From NCBI GenBank assembly GCA_013287705.1, contig JABDDH010000006.1, positions 1 to 36,071 of the forward strand: a stretch of DNA of 36,071 bases. The letters run 5' to 3'. The stretch comes from Chlamydiota bacterium. GTDB lineage: Bacteria > Chlamydiota > Chlamydiia > Chlamydiales > Rhabdochlamydiaceae. Positions within the stretch are counted from its first letter, which is position 1; each line of letters begins with the position of its first letter. The position numbers were made by a program, and so were the translations under genes. This document shows positions 19,208 to 28,850 of the stretch, in pieces. The notes under the pieces were generated by a model. That model saw only the letters and a list, made by a program, of their open reading frames with translations, had not been told where the DNA came from and did no database searches.

Positions 19208-19570
19208 TCATTTCTTTTTCCTTTGTTCTGTTTCTTGTTTTTCAGCTTCAACACCAGCATTGTATTGTTCTGCAGCCTCTTTCCACGACTGCACAGCTTT
19301 ATACCCGGCGATAGCTCCCAGTGGAGGAAATTCGGGCAATAAGACTCCTGCTGCCATGGACTGTTCAACAGCATCAACAAGCGCTTCTCGTGATTTTTTA
19401 TAATGCTCTTCTGCCGCTCGGTTAACATCTTTTTGTTTACAAAAGGTAAAAATCCCCTTCTCATCTACTCCATATGCAGGCAACAAGACCTGTGAATCTT
19501 CTGTATAAACATAAGCTCCACCTCGCGTTACTATAGATCGATCTGGGGAAAAGTAAATTTTATCATCCAT
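19208..19570 (-). CDS. hypothetical 120-aa protein
   Basis: MDDKIYFSPDRSIVTRGGAYVYTEDSQ..., Lys-rich C-terminus; flanked by inverted family D elements. Confidence 0.6.
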   Translation of the reverse strand: MDDKIYFSPDRSIVTRGGAYVYTEDSQVLLPAYGVDEKGIFTFCKQKDVNRAAEEHYKKSREALVDAVEQSMAAGVLLPEFPPLGAIAGYKAVQSWKEAAEQYNAGVEAEKQETEQRKKK

Positions 19571-19893
19571 GACACAATAGAATCAGGCTGCTGCTCCATA
19601 ATTTCCACAACACCTAAAGCGACCTGTGAGCTTACTATACACAAATAAACTCAAAAGCTGGACTTAGCCAAGGAGGCGCCCTCAGTTTGCGCCAGGCGAA
19701 GCCGGCGCCGAAGCAGCTAAACTTAAAAAGTTTAGCGATACAGGCGGGCACAAAATGAGTGGCTGCCCGACGTAGGCAAAGTCCAGCTTTTGAGTTTATT
19801 TGTGTATAGATCTTCTACAAAAAGCCTCTTAATTTTTCCTTCAACACGAAGGAAAGAACAAATTCCCAACGCAATAACAATAACCGCCTTCAT
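19531..19893 (-). pseudogene. small ORF interrupted by family D element
   Basis: MKAVIVIALGICSFLRVEGKIKRLFVEDL runs into the element and stops at 19732; removing 171 bp (element plus one TA) restores ...VEDLVSSQVALGVVEIMEQQPDSIVSWMIKFTFPQIDL*. Confidence 0.6.
19636..19808. repeat. MITE-like element, family D, copy 2
   Basis: About 30-bp TIR TATACACAAATAAACTCAAAAGCTGGACTT and complement; inverted relative to copy 1; TA at both ends. Confidence 0.88.
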
Positions 19894-19968
19894 CAAATTT
19901 CCCCTAAATCCATCATAAAAAACTCAGAGGGAAATTAACAAAAATTTTTTTTTACTTCTAGAAAAAAA

Positions 19969-21417
19969 CTACTCTTGTACTTTAAGATTAGTTGCGACGG
20001 CCGGCACCCCTTCTGACTGTTGCTCGGTCAGCTGCTTGTAGTCTTCGAAGGAGTGGATGATGTGAGGACGGACAAAGACAATGACGCTGCGCTTCTCATC
20101 GCGCTTCTGAGTTTTGCTAAACAGAGCACCCACTAGAGGCAAGCCTCCAAGGCACGGCAAGCCTGTCTTTTGATGTGACTTAGCATTGCGAATCATCCCA
20201 CTCAAAACAAGAAAGTGCTGGTCGGGCACGTGGACATGGGTCACCATATTCGTTTTTGTCGTACGGATCCCATTGACACTATTGCGGTCATGGGCAAGAT
20301 GAGAGTCGTTGAGAGTCTCACTGATCTCTTCCTCAATATGAAGACTGATAATATCATCTTCTCCGAGCATCGGGGTAATACTAAGGTTCACGCCAATGTC
20401 ACGATACTCAATATTGGATGTGGTCTGCTGCCCCTGACCAATTGTCTGAACAACGGACCCTGTAAAGGGAATGTTGTCTCCAACAAAAATCTTAGAGTTT
20501 TTACTATCTTGTGTAATCAACTTCTGATTTAGAACAATTGTACTCTCACTATCTGTCTGCAAAGCAGAGACAAGAGCCCCAAGGGTCAAAAATGATTTGC
20601 CTCGATGCAAAATCAGATCTCCAATGACACCAAAATCAAAACCACCACCCGACGGGACCTGACTCAAACCATTTCTGGACTCGCTGAAGCCCGCCCGATT
20701 GGAAAATTGAGCCCCCGCTGACCATTGGAGACCAAACTCCGAACCGTTGCGCGCATCAGTTTCAATGACAAGAACTTCAATAAAGACCTGGCGCAAAGGA
20801 ATATCTAGGCTTGCAATCAGTTTTTTTAACCTCTGCAATGTTTTGGGCTCTCCTGAGCAGAGGATTGAATTTGTTGCCTTTACCCACTGCACCGTTTGAA
20901 TGGCTGCGATCAACTGAGAAGAGGCCTCTTTCTGCTGCTGCATGTCGATGGCGATTTTTTTAATGGCATCTTGAATCTCAGAGCCTTGATGATACTGCAA
21001 CTTGTAAACAAGAAAATCAGTCCCCTGAGATGAGTTGCAAATCCGCGGTAGCGGCAAAGGCTCTTTTTCGTCTCTTTTTTGAGACTTCACCTCTTCTTGC
21101 CGATAGATGAGGTAACAGCCATCTTCTTCAACAAGAGAGAGGTTGCGCACCTGCAGCATCTGCCTGAGCGCACGCACTAGCGCCTCGTGATCAAGCGATT
21201 TTCCAGAAGTCAACGTCACATTAAACTGCAGATCTTTATTATCAAAGACGAAATTAGTGTCACAAACTTTACTAACAAACTTAACAAACTCAACCATCGG
21301 AACTTCGTTAAAATAGACAGAATTCAAACAGACAGGAGGCTCCATTACGCTCTCTTGCGCACAAAGGGCTGTCGTCAGTAACAAAGCTGTGTATATTTTT
21401 CGTTTTAATTTCATCAT
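19969..21417 (-). CDS. gspD: type II secretion secretin GspD (PulD family)
   Basis: PLRQVFIEVLVIETDARNGSEFGLQW, VGDNIPFTGSVVQ, secretin signature VPDQHFLVLSGMIRNAKSHQKTGLPCLGGLPLVGALFSK. Confidence 0.9.
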   Translation of the reverse strand: MMKLKRKIYTALLLTTALCAQESVMEPPVCLNSVYFNEVPMVEFVKFVSKVCDTNFVFDNKDLQFNVTLTSGKSLDHEALVRALRQMLQVRNLSLVEEDGCYLIYRQEEVKSQKRDEKEPLPLPRICNSSQGTDFLVYKLQYHQGSEIQDAIKKIAIDMQQQKEASSQLIAAIQTVQWVKATNSILCSGEPKTLQRLKKLIASLDIPLRQVFIEVLVIETDARNGSEFGLQWSAGAQFSNRAGFSESRNGLSQVPSGGGFDFGVIGDLILHRGKSFLTLGALVSALQTDSESTIVLNQKLITQDSKNSKIFVGDNIPFTGSVVQTIGQGQQTTSNIEYRDIGVNLSITPMLGEDDIISLHIEEEISETLNDSHLAHDRNSVNGIRTTKTNMVTHVHVPDQHFLVLSGMIRNAKSHQKTGLPCLGGLPLVGALFSKTQKRDEKRSVIVFVRPHIIHSFEDYKQLTEQQSEGVPAVATNLKVQE

Positions 21418-21514
21418 AATGGAAGAGATGCCACGGACATACTATGTGAGATGCGCTTTTTTCAGTAGTTTTTTTTGTCGAAACGTTAGATAATCCAAGC
21501 CACCAGAGGAAAAA

Positions 21515-21898
21515 ATGGCAAAAGTTACAGTTGATCAACTACCAAAAAAAGTACACGACGATTATGCAATAGGTCAACAAAACCTAGATCCGCTCTTTAA
21601 AGTTGAAAATATCCCGAACCACAGACATGTCTGCAATACAAAATCAACTTTTATCGAAGCGACCGATCGGCTATTTGAATTGGAACGGTGTAACAAAACA
21701 TGGGCGACATTTTCCCCTCCAAAAAATTACGATCAAAATAGCGATAAGTTTTTCAATGCAGAAATTGCCCCTATCTCTATTGATCCAGAACTTGTTAAAG
21801 AACAAAAAAAACTTAGTGAATGCGCCACTCTCTACTCTACTTTAAACGATCAACTCAACCGAGCTAATAACGAAAGAAAACGCTTTGGAAAAGGATAA
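21515..21898 (+). CDS. hypothetical 127-aa protein
   Basis: ORF immediately upstream of kdsA. Confidence 0.55.
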   Translation: MAKVTVDQLPKKVHDDYAIGQQNLDPLFKVENIPNHRHVCNTKSTFIEATDRLFELERCNKTWATFSPPKNYDQNSDKFFNAEIAPISIDPELVKEQKKLSECATLYSTLNDQLNRANNERKRFGKG

Positions 21899-21900
21899 GC

Positions 21901-22725
21901 ATGAAAGACGTTCCTGTAAAAAATTTTATCATTGGAAAAAACCAGCCACTGACCATTATCTCTGGGCCTTGCGTGATTGAAAGTGAGTCAAGCGCTCTTT
22001 TTGCAGCAGAGTCGCTAAAAAAAATGATGGGAAGACTCGGGGTCAACTTCGTCTACAAATCAAGCTATGACAAAGCCAACAGGTCGTCTCACAACTCCTT
22101 CCGCGGTCCTGGATTAGAAGAGGGATTGCGCATTTTAGAAAAAATCAAAAACGAGTTAGACCTGCCCGTCACAAGCGACATCCACTCCCCCGAAGAGGCA
22201 AAAGCTGCAGCTGCGGTCTGTGATATTTTGCAAATACCCGCCTTTTTATGCCGCCAAACCGATCTCCTCTTAGCAGCGGCAGTGACTGGCTGCGTTGTCA
22301 ATGTTAAAAAAGGACAGTTTATGGCGCCGTGGGACATGCAAAATGTCGTCGATAAGATCCGCAGCGCACACAATGAGAAAATCATCCTCACCGATCGCGG
22401 AACCTCTTTTGGCTACAACAATCTTGTGAGCGATATGCGCAGCATCCCCATCATGCAAGGGTATGGATTTCCGATCTGTTTCGACGCCTCCCATTCCGCT
22501 CAGCTACCAGGAGGACTTGGTACAAGCTCTGGCGGCCAGCGCGATATGATTCCCTATTTAGCAAAAGCTGCTGTTGCTGCCGGTTGCAACGCTCTATTTA
22601 TCGAATCACACCCAGAACCTCTATATGCAAAGAGCGACAAAGAGACTGTTATGGGTTTTGAAGAATTAGAGACGCTGCTATCTGTGATTACAAAACTATA
22701 TACGGTTGTCTCTGATGTTTGCTAG
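21901..22725 (+). CDS. kdsA: 3-deoxy-D-manno-octulosonate 8-phosphate synthase
   Basis: ISGPCVIESE, KSSYDKANRSSHNSFRGPGLEEGL, LTDRGTSFGYNNLVSDMRSIPIM. Confidence 0.96.
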   Translation: MKDVPVKNFIIGKNQPLTIISGPCVIESESSALFAAESLKKMMGRLGVNFVYKSSYDKANRSSHNSFRGPGLEEGLRILEKIKNELDLPVTSDIHSPEEAKAAAAVCDILQIPAFLCRQTDLLLAAAVTGCVVNVKKGQFMAPWDMQNVVDKIRSAHNEKIILTDRGTSFGYNNLVSDMRSIPIMQGYGFPICFDASHSAQLPGGLGTSSGGQRDMIPYLAKAAVAAGCNALFIESHPEPLYAKSDKETVMGFEELETLLSVITKLYTVVSDVC

Positions 22726-23311
22726 AACAGGGCGGTATGCTACTGCCTCTCTTTTTCTGATCTCTATTCTCTTTTTTTTCTACACCTGCATGATCAAAAA
22801 AACAGATGCTGACGCTTACACCCGAAAATATAATCAGAAAAAAAATACAAGCCAATCGATCCAGTCGTGTTACCAACTCAGAGAAGGCGTCTGCAAAGAC
22901 ATCTGGCTCTCCGAAGAGAATAAAAGTCGGCTCCACTACCGGATAAAGAGTGATTTCTCTAAATTAACACTCTCTCCTCGAGAAGAAAAAGTTGACATCA
23001 TTGAGTCGTTATATCAGATTAAAGGCTGGATTCAAGAAAAATTATACCAAGAGGGTCCCGCAATGCGCCAGCAGCTGCGCTACTTCGAAGCAGACCACGG
23101 TCTCTATAGCTACCTTCCTCAAACTTTTGTCACAGAAAATGTCTCCATCTCTTTATACAGACTACAAGGGATTGAACTCCCACAGATCTGTTATCCTAAA
23201 GATGCGTTTCTCAAAGGCGTGGCAAGAGAAGCTTTTTTCACAATCTCCGGAAAAAATCCTATTTTTCAAGCAAAACAGTTCCAAGCATCCTTAACCCGGG
23301 CCCCATTATGA
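22715..23311 (+). CDS. LptC-like single-pass envelope protein
   Basis: N-terminal TM; position between kdsA and lptA-like/lptB genes. Confidence 0.6.
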   Translation: MFARTGRYATASLFLISILFFFYTCMIKKTDADAYTRKYNQKKNTSQSIQSCYQLREGVCKDIWLSEENKSRLHYRIKSDFSKLTLSPREEKVDIIESLYQIKGWIQEKLYQEGPAMRQQLRYFEADHGLYSYLPQTFVTENVSISLYRLQGIELPQICYPKDAFLKGVAREAFFTISGKNPIFQAKQFQASLTRAPL

Positions 23312-24762
23312 AACAGATCCTCCCCCTCCTATTCTGCCTGACTACCTTATATGCAGATCCTGTGATCAACCCAAGCTCTGTCTCTTCAACAACAGCTGCC
23401 TACGACGGCAACGCGCTCCTCCTAAGCGGCCATGTCGTCCTTGACCACGAGCTTGGAAGCATGCAAGCAGAAGAGGCGTCTTTAGAAAGACAAGAGGCTG
23501 GAAAAGATTTCCCCTTCTCTCTCATCCATCTGCAAAAAGATGTCGAACTCCAGCTGAAACGCGGCGGCATCCTACGCTGTGAAAATGCCATTCTTGACTT
23601 TCAAAGCCTCAAAGGAATGCTGAAATCTTCTGAAAACCACAAAGTCATCTTCTCCGATACCGTCGTGCGTAAAAATAGCGTCTCTCTTCCCTTCCGCTTA
23701 ATGAGTCAATTCATCGATCTAGAAATTGAGAAAGCAGCTCAAGGGGAAGGAAAAAATGAGTACAAAGTAGAAAGGCTAAAAGCAACAGAGGATGTTGTGA
23801 TCGACTATGCAGATGCCTTCACGCTGCAAGCAGGATGTGCTGATTACAAAAACAACTTAAAAGGCCTTAAAGGAGTTGTCTCGGCCTTCCCAAAAAATGG
23901 CGATACGCAGTGCCACCTCTCTCATCAAGGAGACCTGGTCGATGCGGCGTCTGTCCATTTTGATTTAGAAAGCTCCCTCTTCTCCATGCAACAGCCGGTA
24001 GGAACACTGCTCTCCTCTCTTGTTCCACACCTCCAAAAAGGAAGTGTCGAGTTCCGCTCTAAAGAGCTCACATGGGATCATTTAAACGCCGAGTTAACTT
24101 TAACAGGTGGGATCCACATTGAAGAGAGCTCTCTTGGCTCTTTAACTTCAGATGGACAAGTTGTTCTGAGTCAAGGAACTCTCAAAGGGAAACGGTATTT
24201 AAAAGCCATCCGCGCAACTGGCAATAATATGCTCCAATTCAACGACCCAAACGCCCAAGAAAAACATACGCTTGTCTCTCACGGCACTTTCTATTTAGAC
24301 CGAGACCAATTAAAAGCAACGCTCCAGAGCCCAACAGAGGATGATGCTGTTATTGAAGGCAAACAGATCCACTACGAAGAGTCAAAAATCGGCATTGATG
24401 CTGACATGGCGACAATTGAATACTCGATACTTCAATCTGGAGCTCTACAACCCGCCTCACTTAGGTTAATGGGCAACGTGCGCATTGCATCAAAGGACCA
24501 CTTAAAGGAGCAGTGTGGACTTGCCGATCGAGTCTCTTACTCCCCTGCAACAAAGACTCTTATTTTGGCAGCAGATCCAGAGCAGCGTGTCTTATTCTGG
24601 GATCAAGAGCAAGCCCTCTCTGTCAGCGCCCAAGAGATCCATATTACTCAAGATCCTGAGACGAAAAAACAGAGCGTGAAAGGTGTTGGTAAAGTGAAGT
24701 TCTCTTTCACAGAAGAGGAGAACTCTCTCCTATCACGACTCTTTACCTCGTATAAAAATTAA
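23308..24762 (+). CDS. OstA/LptA-like LPS transport protein
   Basis: Signal peptide; repeated LSGHVVLDHELGSMQAEEASLER / GGILRCENAILDF-type OstA pattern; ATGA overlap upstream. Confidence 0.7.
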   Translation: MKQILPLLFCLTTLYADPVINPSSVSSTTAAYDGNALLLSGHVVLDHELGSMQAEEASLERQEAGKDFPFSLIHLQKDVELQLKRGGILRCENAILDFQSLKGMLKSSENHKVIFSDTVVRKNSVSLPFRLMSQFIDLEIEKAAQGEGKNEYKVERLKATEDVVIDYADAFTLQAGCADYKNNLKGLKGVVSAFPKNGDTQCHLSHQGDLVDAASVHFDLESSLFSMQQPVGTLLSSLVPHLQKGSVEFRSKELTWDHLNAELTLTGGIHIEESSLGSLTSDGQVVLSQGTLKGKRYLKAIRATGNNMLQFNDPNAQEKHTLVSHGTFYLDRDQLKATLQSPTEDDAVIEGKQIHYEESKIGIDADMATIEYSILQSGALQPASLRLMGNVRIASKDHLKEQCGLADRVSYSPATKTLILAADPEQRVLFWDQEQALSVSAQEIHITQDPETKKQSVKGVGKVKFSFTEEENSLLSRLFTSYKN

Positions 24763-24770
24763 AGGAAGAC

Positions 24771-25490
24771 GTGATCTTAGAAGTTAAAAAGCTGGTGAAA
24801 CGGTATGGGGGCAAGGCAGTTGTCAACGGCCTCTCTTTTTCTGTTGGCGATGGAGAAGTTGTCGGTCTGCTCGGCCCTAATGGGGCTGGCAAAACAACAG
24901 CATTTTATATGACCATTGGGCTTATTGCCCCTGATGACGGAGATATCTTCTTTAAGCAAAAAAAAGTAACAGCCCTGCCTATCAATAAGCGCGCGCGCCT
25001 TGGGATGGGGTATCTGGCGCAAGAGCCTTCGATCTTTCGCGATCTCAGTGTCGAACAAAACATCCTCATGATCTTAGAGACCCTGCCCCTATCTAAAAAA
25101 GAGCGCCTTTTAAGGCTCGAGCAGCTCCTGTGCGAACTACACTTAGAGACCCTTGCTAAAAAACAAGCGGGAAGCTTATCCGGTGGAGAGCGCAGGCGTC
25201 TTGAAATCACACGCGCTCTTGTCACAGAACCCTCTCTTTTACTCCTAGATGAACCTTTTGCTAACATTGACCCCCTTGCCGTTAATGACGTCAAGCAGAT
25301 GATCCGCCATCTTAAAAACCGGGGTATTAGCATTCTGATCACCGATCACAATGCACGTGAGATCTTCTCCATCGTCGATCGGAGCTATCTTGTGCGCGAC
25401 GGCAGGGTCATGATCTCAGGCTCTGTCCAAGCCTTGCTGCAAAATAAAGAGGCGCGCAGCTCCTATTTTGGCGAAAATTTTCGTTTATAA
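24771..25490 (+). CDS. lptB: LPS export ABC transporter ATP-binding protein
   Basis: LLGPNGAGKTTAFYMTIGL, LSGGERRRLEITRAL, LLLDEPFANIDP; GTG start. Confidence 0.95.
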   Translation: MILEVKKLVKRYGGKAVVNGLSFSVGDGEVVGLLGPNGAGKTTAFYMTIGLIAPDDGDIFFKQKKVTALPINKRARLGMGYLAQEPSIFRDLSVEQNILMILETLPLSKKERLLRLEQLLCELHLETLAKKQAGSLSGGERRRLEITRALVTEPSLLLLDEPFANIDPLAVNDVKQMIRHLKNRGISILITDHNAREIFSIVDRSYLVRDGRVMISGSVQALLQNKEARSSYFGENFRL

Positions 25491-25635
25491 CTGAGAAAAC
25501 AGGACTAAAGGCTCTTTCTATACAGACGGGCATCTGGAGCAATGATGTCATTGATCCAAGGGCTGTACCATGAACCTCAGGGGTTATTTTCTTCAAAGGG
25601 AATGGACAGACTTCAGACATTTGCAATGCTTTTAA

Positions 25636-25732
25636 CTCACCTTACGCAAATGCGTAAGGTGAGCTTGAAAAATGGAGGTTCAATCATGGGTGGTTCTAAC
25701 CAAATTTTTTGGGCCGTTTGCGTAAGGTGAGG
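25636..25732. repeat. short inverted-repeat element (about 97 bp)
   Basis: CTCACCTTACGCAAA...TTTGCGTAAGGTGAG termini, with an extra TGCGTAAGGTGAG directly after the left arm. Confidence 0.75.
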
Positions 25733-25932
25733 TATCACTCCCTAATCAGCTGGGAAAGCCAACAAAAAAACCTACCATGAGATGGATTTTTCAGATTTTT
25801 GAAGGTGTACACCTTTTAATACATAGAGCTCCTGATGGTGTTCAAGAAAGGGTGCTAAATATGAATTCGGTGAGGAAAAAAGTGCTTAAGATTCTCGGAA
25901 TTCCATTTGAAAGAATCTATTTGATGAATTGA
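25733..25932 (+). pseudogene. C-terminal fragment of an IS transposase (DDE, IS1634/IS4-like)
   Basis: VSLPNQLGKPTKKPTMRWIFQIFEGVHLLIHRAPDGVQERVLNMNSVRKKVLKILGIPFERIYLMN*; the QLGKPTxxPTxRWIFQxFEG pattern is typical of these transposase C-termini. Confidence 0.6.
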
Positions 25933-26241
25933 AATGAAAACGCGGTGGAGAAATTGATTATAAAACAACTCGAAGTATTTCCTAGCTGGAGAAAATGAAA
26001 TATGGGGATTATGGTACAGCCCGAAGATGGAGCCTCCCCCAGCCCCGTTATAAGAGTTTAAGCGTGCTACAAGTCAGGGCGGAGGGAGGCACTATCACAG
26101 GGCTGGCAGCAACTGAGTCCTTGGACGGCAGCCCAGAAGACGAAGGCGCTAGAGAATAACAAAAAACAAGTTGCTCAATTAGCCTTAAATGCTCGAAAGT
26201 TAAAAAAATCTATTTCCTTGGAAAGGGTTGCGGAATGTGGG

Positions 26242-26275
26242 TTAAATCCATAACGTCTAGACGTTATGGATTTAA
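26242..26275. repeat. 34-bp perfect palindrome
   Basis: TTAAATCCATAACGTCT|AGACGTTATGGATTTAA. Confidence 0.95.
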
Positions 26276-26322
26276 AATATTTCTTCTAGTTTCCTGTGCC
26301 CTGATAAATTAGGACATATTCA

Positions 26323-26351
26323 TTGACAAAAAAGCAACCTGAAATTATTAT
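26323..26351 (+). promoter_or_regulatory. sigma-70-like promoter
   Basis: TTGACA - 17 nt - TATTAT, 27 nt before the ATG at 26379. Confidence 0.6.
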
Positions 26352-26378
26352 GTTCTGTTAAAATTAAAATAATTTAAC

Positions 26379-27341
26379 ATGAAAATTACTACGGTTGGTT
26401 CTGTTTTTCTCAGTAGCCTACCTTTTATTGGGCCGGTTCCGAGCTATCTTGCCCAAAGACACCTCAAAATCGACAGCCCCCACGCGGAGGTTGTGGCTTA
26501 CCGCATTGCCGATGTTCTCTGCCGTATCATCACACTTGCACTGCTCATCTCCTTTATCACCTGCCCTATTCTCTCCTTTCTAATCATCCCCTTTTGGGTT
26601 ACCTACTTAATTTCAAGCATTGCCCTTGATCTGATGAAAGTCTACCACGAAAATCAGACGATGGACTTTGTTCTAAAATCCGTTGTTTCAACTGTTTTCC
26701 TTGCTGTTTTAACACAATTTGTCACCTCATTTATCGCAATAGGCTTTGAAGGATTAGAGCTCGGACGCAGAATAATTATCTTAATTAAGGGAGTTGATCT
26801 AAACGAATCTGGGGTCAAAGGTTACTACTATATGACACGCGCTTATTTTACTGGGAAATCCGCTTGGAATGAACTCGCAAACAAAAACCACCTTAATGAA
26901 CCTTTCCCTAATGAGACTGAAGTGTATCAGTCTTTAATCACTTTAAGAAGCCAGATAGACCGACTGCATCTGATCGCCCTACTCTCACAACCTGCAACAC
27001 ATGAGCTTATCGAAGCCTTTAAAAAAGCTGATGAAAAAAATCAGAATAGAGCTTTGCAAGATCCTGCAATTATACACAAAATCCAATCAATACAACAGAA
27101 CATCGAGCAGAATCGCAAGGTGAATTTGCCAAAACCATTAGCTCAAGCTTTTCAGATCTATCTCACTCCAGCTCATTCACTGCACAAGAGAGTCTCAAAG
27201 TCTTTTACAACTTACTTAGAGGCTCCTGCAGCAGAGCAAGAGGATGCCTACAAAACCCTGCTTGCGGCACTACGCCGCCCAACAGCTCCTCTAGAGAGCC
27301 CAATATTCGTTTCACCGGCAGGGTCACCAAGCAGTCACTAA
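26379..27341 (+). CDS. hypothetical Inc-like membrane protein
   Basis: 320-aa ORF with two hydrophobic clusters and a hydrophilic C-terminal half. Confidence 0.75.
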   Translation: MKITTVGSVFLSSLPFIGPVPSYLAQRHLKIDSPHAEVVAYRIADVLCRIITLALLISFITCPILSFLIIPFWVTYLISSIALDLMKVYHENQTMDFVLKSVVSTVFLAVLTQFVTSFIAIGFEGLELGRRIIILIKGVDLNESGVKGYYYMTRAYFTGKSAWNELANKNHLNEPFPNETEVYQSLITLRSQIDRLHLIALLSQPATHELIEAFKKADEKNQNRALQDPAIIHKIQSIQQNIEQNRKVNLPKPLAQAFQIYLTPAHSLHKRVSKSFTTYLEAPAAEQEDAYKTLLAALRRPTAPLESPIFVSPAGSPSSH

Positions 27342-28320
27342 CCTTACTTCCCCCACATCCATCCAGGTGGCAGGGCCGACAGCTGTAATTTTGCACAACA
27401 ACACGGCTCTGTTTGTGCATCCAAGGGCCCCAGTTAAGCTCGGAGGAGGGACCAAAAAGCGCAACAACAGGAGTCTTTAGAGCACTTGCCATATGCAGCG
27501 GTAACGAGTCAACCGTAATCAAAGCTTTTGCGACAAGAATAAGAGCGCCGAGCTCTTTAAGGGTCAGGCCTCCTGCTAAATTGTAGCTGCACGGAAGAGT
27601 CTCAAGCAAAGCCACTTCAACAGGATCATTTCCAGATGTCAAGATCACCTTTTCGCCAAGATCCAGAAGCTCCTCTATGAGTAACCGAATCGATTCGAGC
27701 GGCAAACATTTGAAACGCCAGCGCGATACAGCGTGGATCACAATTGCGCCGCGGTATGAAGCCATTTTATCAAGCGCAGGCTTTGGTATAGCAAAATGAA
27801 GCACCCGCTCTTCTAACGTTGGAAAAATTCCAATCCGCCGCAGAGCATCCAAATCTTTTTCAACCTGGTGACGCGGCGTCTTGCACTTTTTGACAAGATG
27901 CGTATAAATCTTTTTTTTGCCTAAAAAGCCGCTCTTACCAGGATCTAGTCCAACGCGGATGGAGGCTGACGAAATCAGGGCAATCACAGCACCTCGATCT
28001 CCTTCTGTCAGGTTAATCACTAAGTCGTAAGAGTTTTTACGAATCTGCAATAGGAGTTTAAACTCGTTTTTTAGCCTTTGGAATAAAGAGAGTTTTTTCC
28101 AGCCTCGATCGATATATAAAAATTCATTAATCGCCGGATGACCCTCAAGAATCTCCTTGCCCTCTTGGTAAATTAAAAGATCGACTCGTGCATCTGGAAC
28201 TGCTTTTTTAATGTTTGTAATGAGCGCAGAACTGAGTAGCACGTCCCCAAGGTGACGCAGCTTAACAACAAGGATGCGCCGCACCCCCCTTAAATCTGGA
28301 TAATCACCATATGGCTGCAT
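27205..28320 (-). CDS. glycosyltransferase family 9 (heptosyltransferase-like)
   Basis: RILVVKLRHLGDVLLSSALITNIKKAVPDARVDLLIY; SLPLHMASALKTPVVALFGPSSELNWGPW. Confidence 0.9.
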   Translation of the reverse strand: MQPYGDYPDLRGVRRILVVKLRHLGDVLLSSALITNIKKAVPDARVDLLIYQEGKEILEGHPAINEFLYIDRGWKKLSLFQRLKNEFKLLLQIRKNSYDLVINLTEGDRGAVIALISSASIRVGLDPGKSGFLGKKKIYTHLVKKCKTPRHQVEKDLDALRRIGIFPTLEERVLHFAIPKPALDKMASYRGAIVIHAVSRWRFKCLPLESIRLLIEELLDLGEKVILTSGNDPVEVALLETLPCSYNLAGGLTLKELGALILVAKALITVDSLPLHMASALKTPVVALFGPSSELNWGPWMHKQSRVVVQNYSCRPCHLDGCGGSKVSDCLVTLPVKRILGSLEELLGGVVPQAGFCRHPLALLQEPLSKL

Positions 28321-28397
28321 AAAATTCCGTGATGTAAATGTTAAAATAGTATATATTTAAGTACCAATCATTAAACCTAAAAAGGAGATTTAATCCA

Positions 28398-28850
28398 ATG
28401 ACAAAGGAACTCACACTTTCCATTATCAAACCAGATGCGGTTGCAGCAAATCACGTCGGTGCCATCATCGGGCGTCTTGAATCAGCTGGCCTAAAAGTTG
28501 TCGGTGCAAAGATGATGCATCTCTCTCGACAACAGGCAGAAAAATTCTATGCCGTTCACGCTGCACGCCCTTTCTTTGGAGAGCTCGTCTCCTTTATGAT
28601 CTCAGGGCCTGTTCTTGTTATGGCATTAGAGGGGCCACACGCCATTGCAAAAAATCGCGAAGTGATGGGAGCAACAAACCCAAAAGACGCACTGCCGGGA
28701 ACAATCCGCGCAGACTTTGCAAAATCTGTTGGTGAAAATGCTGTCCACGGATCTGATAGCGCCGAGACGGCAAAAGAAGAAGTCGCTTTTTTCTTTGGCC
28801 CTGCGGAATTAATGGTGGTGAAAAAAGCACACAGTTGCTGCCACTGCTAA
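28398..28850 (+). CDS. ndk: nucleoside diphosphate kinase
   Basis: [68 protein letters not shown]. Confidence 0.97.
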   Translation: MTKELTLSIIKPDAVAANHVGAIIGRLESAGLKVVGAKMMHLSRQQAEKFYAVHAARPFFGELVSFMISGPVLVMALEGPHAIAKNREVMGATNPKDALPGTIRADFAKSVGENAVHGSDSAETAKEEVAFFFGPAELMVVKKAHSCCHC

